64,000 bases of DNA from Rubrobacter calidifluminis (GTDB taxonomy: Bacteria; Actinomycetota; Rubrobacteria; Rubrobacterales; Rubrobacteraceae): positions 1 through 64,000 of the forward strand of contig NZ_JAQKGV010000012.1 in assembly GCF_028617075.1 (NCBI RefSeq), read 5' to 3'. Of this stretch, positions 59,903 through 64,000 are shown in pieces. The notes beneath the pieces were generated by a model that saw only the letters and a program-made list of their open reading frames with translations, was not told the origin of the DNA and did no database searches. The translations under genes were made by a program, and so were the position numbers. The stretch's first letter is position 1. Each line of letters starts with the position of its first letter.

Positions 59903-60790
59903 TCAACTCTCCCGGTGTCGAACGAACATCGCCATCTCCCGCAGCCCGGAGACGTCCCCACCGATCCGGTCGAGCGCCGCGAGCGCCCGCTCGGTGGCGG
60001 CATCCGCCTCCCGCCGCGCCCCCTCCACGCCGAAGACGCTCACGAACGTCGCCTTACCCCGCTCGGCGTCGCTGCCGGCGCTCTTGCCGAGCTTCTCGGC
60101 AGTCGAGGTGGCGTTGAGCACGTCGTCGACGATCTGGAAGCAGAGCCCGAGCTCGAGCGCGTACTCCGAGATCGCGGCCTGCTCCTCCGCAGAGGCGCCG
60201 GCGAGGATCGCCCCGATGCGCGCCGAGGATTTGATCAGGGCGCCGGTCTTGTAGCGGTGGATCATGTAGAGCGTCTCGGTGTCGACCTCGGATCCGGCCC
60301 CGGTGAAGTTTATGTCCAGAACCTGCCCGCCGACCATCCCCTCGACACCGGTCGAGGCGGCGAGCTCGCGCACCACCTCCAGCACCTGCTCCGGGGTGCC
60401 TTTCTGGTGGACCGTGATCAGGGTGAGCGCCTCGCCGAAGAAGGCATCCCCGGCGAGGATCGCCATCGCCTCACCGTACTTCCTGTGCACCGTCGGGCGC
60501 CCGCGCCGGAAGTCGTCGTCGTCCATCGCCGGCAGGTCGTCGTGGATCAGCGAGTAGGTGTGGATGAGCTCTATCGCGGCCGCGGACGGCAGCACCAGCT
60601 CCGGGTCGGCCCCGAAGACCCACGCCGACTCCATGCAGAGCGTGGGACGTACGCGTTTGCCGCCGGAGAGCATCGCGTAGCGCATCGCCTCGACCAGCGG
60701 ACCGAGCTCCGGGTTCTGCGAGAAGCGCAGCCCGTGCAGGTACTCCTCGAACCTCTCGCGGTGGCTCTCCCACCGCAGCATGCTATCCAT
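59903..60790 (-). CDS. ispA: Polyprenyl (farnesyl-type) diphosphate synthase
   Basis: A short-chain trans-prenyl synthase of 295 residues. Substrate loop GGKRVRPTLCME, first Asp-rich motif DDLPAMDDDD (D84-D93) with Tyr79-Ser80 in front (the usual C15 pattern), GGQVLDI, and second motif QIVDDVLN, in which the usual final Asp of DDxxD is Asn226. The lid is GKSAGSDAERGKATFVSVFG. It lies between nusB and tlyA in the standard context, but xseAB and dxs are not here. The protein at 29912-30805 is a decayed paralogue. Confidence 0.93.
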   Translation of the reverse strand: MDSMLRWESHRERFEEYLHGLRFSQNPELGPLVEAMRYAMLSGGKRVRPTLCMESAWVFGADPELVLPSAAAIELIHTYSLIHDDLPAMDDDDFRRGRPTVHRKYGEAMAILAGDAFFGEALTLITVHQKGTPEQVLEVVRELAASTGVEGMVGGQVLDINFTGAGSEVDTETLYMIHRYKTGALIKSSARIGAILAGASAEEQAAISEYALELGLCFQIVDDVLNATSTAEKLGKSAGSDAERGKATFVSVFGVEGARREADAATERALAALDRIGGDVSGLREMAMFVRHRES

Positions 60791-61181
60791 GCTCGACCAG
60801 CCTTCCGGCCCCCCGCAGGACCCCCCCGACGAAGGCCGGCGCCTCCTCTCCGGAGAACCCCTTGGCCAGCTCCTTCGCCTCCGCGACCGCGACCTCGAAG
60901 GGGACGTCCTCGACGTGGAGTATCTCGTAGAGCGAGAGGCGCAGTATCGTGCGGTCCACGGCGTTCATCCTCCAGACCGGCCATCCTTCCGAGGCGACCT
61001 CGAGCCTCTCGTCGAGCAGCGCCCGCCTCTCGTCCACCCCGTGGATGAGACGGCGGGCGTAGGGGTCGAGCTCTCCCTTGAACAGGGTCCAGCGGGCCAT
61101 GAGCTTCTCGACGGGCTCGCCGGTCACGTCGCCCTGGTAGAGCACCATGAATGCCTGCTTGCGTGCCCTCCTGCGGCTCAT
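60783..61181 (-). CDS. nusB: Transcription antitermination factor NusB
   Basis: A 132-residue all-helical protein that joins NusE/S10 on boxA RNA of rRNA operons. [19 protein letters not shown] at the start, [39 protein letters not shown] (middle) and [14 protein letters not shown] are typical. It overlaps efp by 4 bases and the polyprenyl synthase by 8. Confidence 0.95.
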   Translation of the reverse strand: MSRRRARKQAFMVLYQGDVTGEPVEKLMARWTLFKGELDPYARRLIHGVDERRALLDERLEVASEGWPVWRMNAVDRTILRLSLYEILHVEDVPFEVAVAEAKELAKGFSGEEAPAFVGGVLRGAGRLVEHG

Positions 61182-61735
61182 ACCCGGGTCAGATACTCTC
61201 TGGTGCGGGTGTCGACCCTCACCCGGTCACCCTCGCTGATGAAGAGCGGGACCTGCACGACGAGCCCGGTCTCCAGCGTCGCCGGCTTGCTCCCGCCCGT
61301 GGCCGTGTCCCCCCTGACGCCGGGGTCGGTCTGGGTGACCTCCAGGTCGACGTGGGCCGGGGGCTGCACGCTCACTACCTCCCCGTCGGCGTAGAGTACG
61401 CTCACCGTGCCGTTGGGCACGATGTAGTTGACCGCGTCCCCGACGACATCCAGCGGGATCGCGACCTGCTCGAAGGTCTCGAGATCCATGAAGTAGAAGA
61501 GGTCCCCGTCCCGGTAGAGGTACTGCATCTCCTTGGACTCGGTCCTTATGTCCTCGACCTTCTCCCCGGCCCGGAAGGTCTTCTCTATGACCGCCCCGGT
61601 GTCCATGTTGCGCAGGCGCGTCCTGACGAAGGCCCCCCCCTTGCCGGGCTTCACGTGCTGGAAGTAGAGGATCGTGAACCTCTTGCCGTCCACCTTTATC
61701 GCCGATCCGTTCTTGAACTGGTTCGTGGATATCAT
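61178..61735 (-). CDS. efp: Elongation factor P
   Basis: Relieves ribosome stalling at proline runs. The 185 residues form the KOW-like domain with the loop VKPGKGGAF (Lys32 at the modification site, Bacillus-like PGKGGAF context) and two OB domains ending [20 protein letters not shown] 61735 ([11 protein letters not shown]) is chosen over the frame start at 61753 since it matches the family and has GAGG upstream. aroB lies 125 bases upstream; nusB overlaps its end. Confidence 0.97.
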   Translation of the reverse strand: MISTNQFKNGSAIKVDGKRFTILYFQHVKPGKGGAFVRTRLRNMDTGAVIEKTFRAGEKVEDIRTESKEMQYLYRDGDLFYFMDLETFEQVAIPLDVVGDAVNYIVPNGTVSVLYADGEVVSVQPPAHVDLEVTQTDPGVRGDTATGGSKPATLETGLVVQVPLFISEGDRVRVDTRTREYLTRV

Positions 61736-61860
61736 ACGCAGATCACCTCGCACGCATCTTCAGCCACACATAGAGAGACAGATACCTCCCAGGCTCGCCG
61801 CCCCGTCCGGGCAAGTGGATATTATCGCACACATCGTGCCCGCGTCTCCGGAGAAAATCT

Positions 61861-62934
61861 TCAGGCGACGACCCTCTCCACGGCCCGCCCAGCCTCCTCC
61901 TCTCCGACCTCCACCCCCCACACGGGCTCACCGACGTCCCGCAGAAGGACGAAGCGATGAACGTCCTTCTGCGTGCGCTTCTTGTCCCGGCGCATCGCGA
62001 GCAGGACGTCCCCTACCCGCACCCCCGGAGCCCGCGAGGGGAGCCCGGCGAGCCCGACGAGCTCCCGATGCAGCCCGAGCAGGTCCCGACCGAACCTCTC
62101 GCGCGAGAGGTCGGCCTCGGCGAGCATCCCGACGGCGACGGCCTCCCCGTGCCTGATCTCGTACCCGCAGGCGGCCTCGATGCCGTGTCCTATCGTGTGC
62201 CCGTAGTTGAGGATGGCGCGCCGGCCGCGCTCCCGCTCGTCGGAGGCGACCACCGAGGCCTTGAACCGCACCGAACGGGCGACGAGCGTGCGCACGGCCA
62301 CCATGTCCCCGCCGCGGGCCGCCCCGACGAGCGCGAGATCCTCTAAGAACCCGCCCCCGCATAAAAGCCCCATCTTCACCACCTCGGCGAGCCCGCACGA
62401 GACCTCGCGCTCCGGCAGCGTTCGGAGCCAGGCCAGGTCCGCCACGACCGCCCTGGGACGGACGAAAGCCCCGAGCAGGTTCTTCCCCTCGGGGAGGTCG
62501 ATCCCCGTCTTGCCTCCGACGGCGCTGTCCACCATCGCGAGAAGCGAGGTCGGCAGCATCACGAGCCCCACCCCCCGCATGTAGGTGGCGGCGAGGAAGC
62601 CCCCGAGATCCCCCACGACCCCTCCGCCGAGCGCGAAGAGCGTCCCGTCGCGGGTCAGGCCGTCGCGCGCGAGCGCGGCCGCCGCCCGCCCGTAGGTCTC
62701 GAGGCTCTTGGAGTGCTCTCCGGGAGGCACTTCGACCACCGAGACCACCCGCCAGCCTCCACGCTCGAGAGCACGGACGACCTCCCCGGCATGGTGCGCC
62801 CCGACCTCCGAGTCCGTGAGCAGGGCGCACGGCCCGCCCTCGATCATCCCTTCGAGCGCCCCGGCGAGGTCGATCCCCTCCCCGAGCACCACCGGGTACG
62901 GGTTATCCCCCCCGATCTCTATCCTTTCATCCAC
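61861..62934 (-). CDS. aroB: 3-dehydroquinate synthase
   Basis: The second shikimate step, NAD- and zinc-dependent. GGGVVGDLGGFLAATYMRGV, LPTSLLAMVDSAVGGKTGIDLPEGKNL, GLAEVVKMGLL and LNYGHTIGHGIEA (metal His) are all present in a 357-residue protein. It overlaps aroK by 16 bases. The 125 bases between aroB and efp hold no gene; GATAAT within TGCGATAAT around 61825 is a weak promoter hint for efp. Confidence 0.97.
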   Translation of the reverse strand: MDERIEIGGDNPYPVVLGEGIDLAGALEGMIEGGPCALLTDSEVGAHHAGEVVRALERGGWRVVSVVEVPPGEHSKSLETYGRAAAALARDGLTRDGTLFALGGGVVGDLGGFLAATYMRGVGLVMLPTSLLAMVDSAVGGKTGIDLPEGKNLLGAFVRPRAVVADLAWLRTLPEREVSCGLAEVVKMGLLCGGGFLEDLALVGAARGGDMVAVRTLVARSVRFKASVVASDERERGRRAILNYGHTIGHGIEAACGYEIRHGEAVAVGMLAEADLSRERFGRDLLGLHRELVGLAGLPSRAPGVRVGDVLLAMRRDKKRTQKDVHRFVLLRDVGEPVWGVEVGEEEAGRAVERVVA

Positions 62935-63416
62935 CGGAGAACCTCCTCGGTCACCTCCTCGGGCGTCCTGCCGTCGACCAGGACCCTGAGGCCGCAGGAC
63001 TCCGCGTACAGCGCCTCACGCTCGGCGTAGCGCCGCTCGAACTCCTCCCTGGAAGTACCCCGCAGCGGCCGGGAGTCGCCCCGCGTCCTGGCGTAGAGTA
63101 CGCCGAGATCCTCCTCCAGGAAGACCGTGGATGCCGCGGAGAGGAGCCTGCGGTTCTCCTCCCTCAGCACCACCCCTCCCCCACAGGCCACGACCCGCTC
63201 CTCCGTACCCAGCGCCCACGCGAGCCCCCTGCTCTCGAGGTCCCTGAAGTACCCCTCGCCCGACTCCCGGAAGATCTGGGGGATCGGACGCTTCTCGCGC
63301 ACCGCGATCTCGGTGTCGAGGTCCACGAACTCCCAGCCGAGCCGGCGGGCGAGGATGCGGCCCACCGTACTCTTGCCGCTCCCCATATACCCGATTATCG
63401 CCAGCGGGCCCTTCAA
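62919..63416 (-). CDS. aroK: Shikimate kinase
   Basis: Phosphorylates shikimate. P loop IIGYMGSGKSTVGRILA, substrate-binding FVDLDTEI, ESGEGYFRDLE, VVACGGGVVLREENR, and the lid Arg in GDSRPLRG. The TTG start at 63416 overlaps the aroC stop by 4 bases (TTGA) behind a run of G; it gives 165 residues, normal length. The longer frame upstream is an aroC shadow. Confidence 0.95.
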   Translation of the reverse strand: MKGPLAIIGYMGSGKSTVGRILARRLGWEFVDLDTEIAVREKRPIPQIFRESGEGYFRDLESRGLAWALGTEERVVACGGGVVLREENRRLLSAASTVFLEEDLGVLYARTRGDSRPLRGTSREEFERRYAEREALYAESCGLRVLVDGRTPEEVTEEVLRWMKG

Positions 63417-64000
63417 CTCCCCCCCGCGCCGAACCCGCCGCGCAGGCGGCCCATGTACGCCTCGTAGGAGGCCCGGATGTCGGTGAGGTTGTCCCGGCCA
63501 AACTTCTCCAGGAAGGCCTCCGCGAGCACCACCGCGACCATCGCCTCCCCGATCACCGCCGCCGCCGGCACCGCGCAGGAGTCCGCCCTCTCCTTGAACG
63601 CGCGCGCCTCCTCCCCGCTCGAGACGTCGACCGTCCTCAGCGCCCGGGCTATCGTCGAGATGGGCTTCATCGCCGCCGAGACGACGACGGGCTCGCCGTT
63701 GGTCATCCCGCCCTCGAGCCCCCCGAGCCGGTTGGTCGCCCTCACCGGCAACCCCCCGCCCGGCAGGATCTCGTCCTGTACCTCGCTCGAGCGGCGCCGG
63801 GCGAGGCCGAAGCCCATCCCGATCTCGACGCCCTTTATCGCGTTTATGGACATGACCGCGTGCGCCAGCCGGGCGTCGAGCTTGTCCCGCCAGTCCACGT
63901 AGGACCCGAGCCCCGGCGGACATCCCTCGGCGACGACGACGAACTCCCCGCCCAGCGCGTCGCGCGCCCGGCGCGCCGCGTCTATCTCGGCCTTCATCTT
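63413..64000 (-). CDS. aroC: Chorismate synthase, C-terminal part (cut by window edge)
   Basis: The last shikimate-pathway enzyme, FMN-dependent. The visible 195 residues include ARLAHAVMSINAIKGVEIG, LGGLEGGMTNGEPVVVSAAMKPIST, and DSCAVPAAAVIGEAMVAVVLAEAFLEKFG, all diagnostic of AroC. The N-terminal half lies beyond position 64000, and the frame is open to the edge. It is coupled to aroK and aroB. Confidence 0.96.
   Translation of the reverse strand, partial: KMKAEIDAARRARDALGGEFVVVAEGCPPGLGSYVDWRDKLDARLAHAVMSINAIKGVEIGMGFGLARRRSSEVQDEILPGGGLPVRATNRLGGLEGGMTNGEPVVVSAAMKPISTIARALRTVDVSSGEEARAFKERADSCAVPAAAVIGEAMVAVVLAEAFLEKFGRDNLTDIRASYEAYMGRLRGGFGAGGS

Overview
The window is gene-dense, GC-rich bacterial chromosome from an actinobacterium, most probably Rubrobacter or a close relative. 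The reasons are the codon use, the gene content, a single-motif RsiG-type anti-sigma protein (the form known from Rubrobacter), and a glutathione-type rather than mycothiol-type formaldehyde pathway, which fits reports that Rubrobacter makes glutathione. Genes are packed in long operons. Many neighbours overlap by 4 bases (ATGA, GTGA or TTGA junctions), and TTG and GTG starts are common. No rRNA, tRNA, CRISPR array or insertion sequence was seen.

Left part, 1-17252 (+ strand): housekeeping genes. ribF, rpsO, pnp, an M16 protease, rnj (RNase J), ftsK, a RodZ-like protein, recA, recX, rny (RNase Y), an unusual GHKL ATPase with a helix-turn-helix-like segment, miaB, miaA and hflX. Three central RNA-decay enzymes lie within 13 kb.

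17253-31455: a cell-envelope and lipid neighbourhood on both strands. It holds three PlsY-type acyltransferase genes (two are close paralogues 8 kb apart, one of them beside a FakB/DegV fatty-acid carrier), a Zn amidase with a golvesin-like domain, a sulfatase-like hydrolase with Thr in place of the formylglycine Cys, a PadR regulator, a flippase-like membrane protein, a ketopantoate reductase-like protein and a sugar-phosphate isomerase-like protein. A minus-strand operon follows, encoding a polyprenyl-diphosphate-synthase paralogue that has lost both Asp-rich motifs, a class II terpene cyclase (DSDDTA) and a UbiA prenyltransferase. A small secreted Ser/Thr-rich protein closes the region.

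31457-46336 (- strand): first the set rsiG-like, zinc-ribbon/FHA, FtsR-like MerR, apt and a tyrosine recombinase. Next is a sugar nucleotidyltransferase fused to a degenerate phosphomannomutase domain. Last is the operon pyrG, hypothetical, ald-like (catalytic residues lost), scpA, scpB, rluB, aroA, cmk, plsC, der.

46536-56628: an alcohol/C1 oxidation island. The minus-strand operon reads, in transcription order: cupredoxin-like PQQ-associated protein, lanthanide-type PQQ alcohol dehydrogenase, pqqA (25 codons), pqqB, pqqC, pqqD, pqqE, and an MntP-like transporter. It starts from a near-consensus promoter. Divergent from it are the glutathione-type formaldehyde dehydrogenase and S-formylglutathione hydrolase, facing gfa (S-hydroxymethylglutathione synthase), and then an M19 dipeptidase. 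Together they give alcohol (methanol?) to formaldehyde to S-hydroxymethylglutathione to S-formylglutathione to formate, with cofactor synthesis included.

56635-64000 (- strand): aroC (cut by the window edge), aroK, aroB, efp, nusB, a farnesyl-type polyprenyl synthase, tlyA, nadK and recN, a standard shikimate/isoprenoid/DNA-repair operon. Its active polyprenyl synthase is the obvious partner or donor for the degenerate paralogue at 29.9-30.8 kb.
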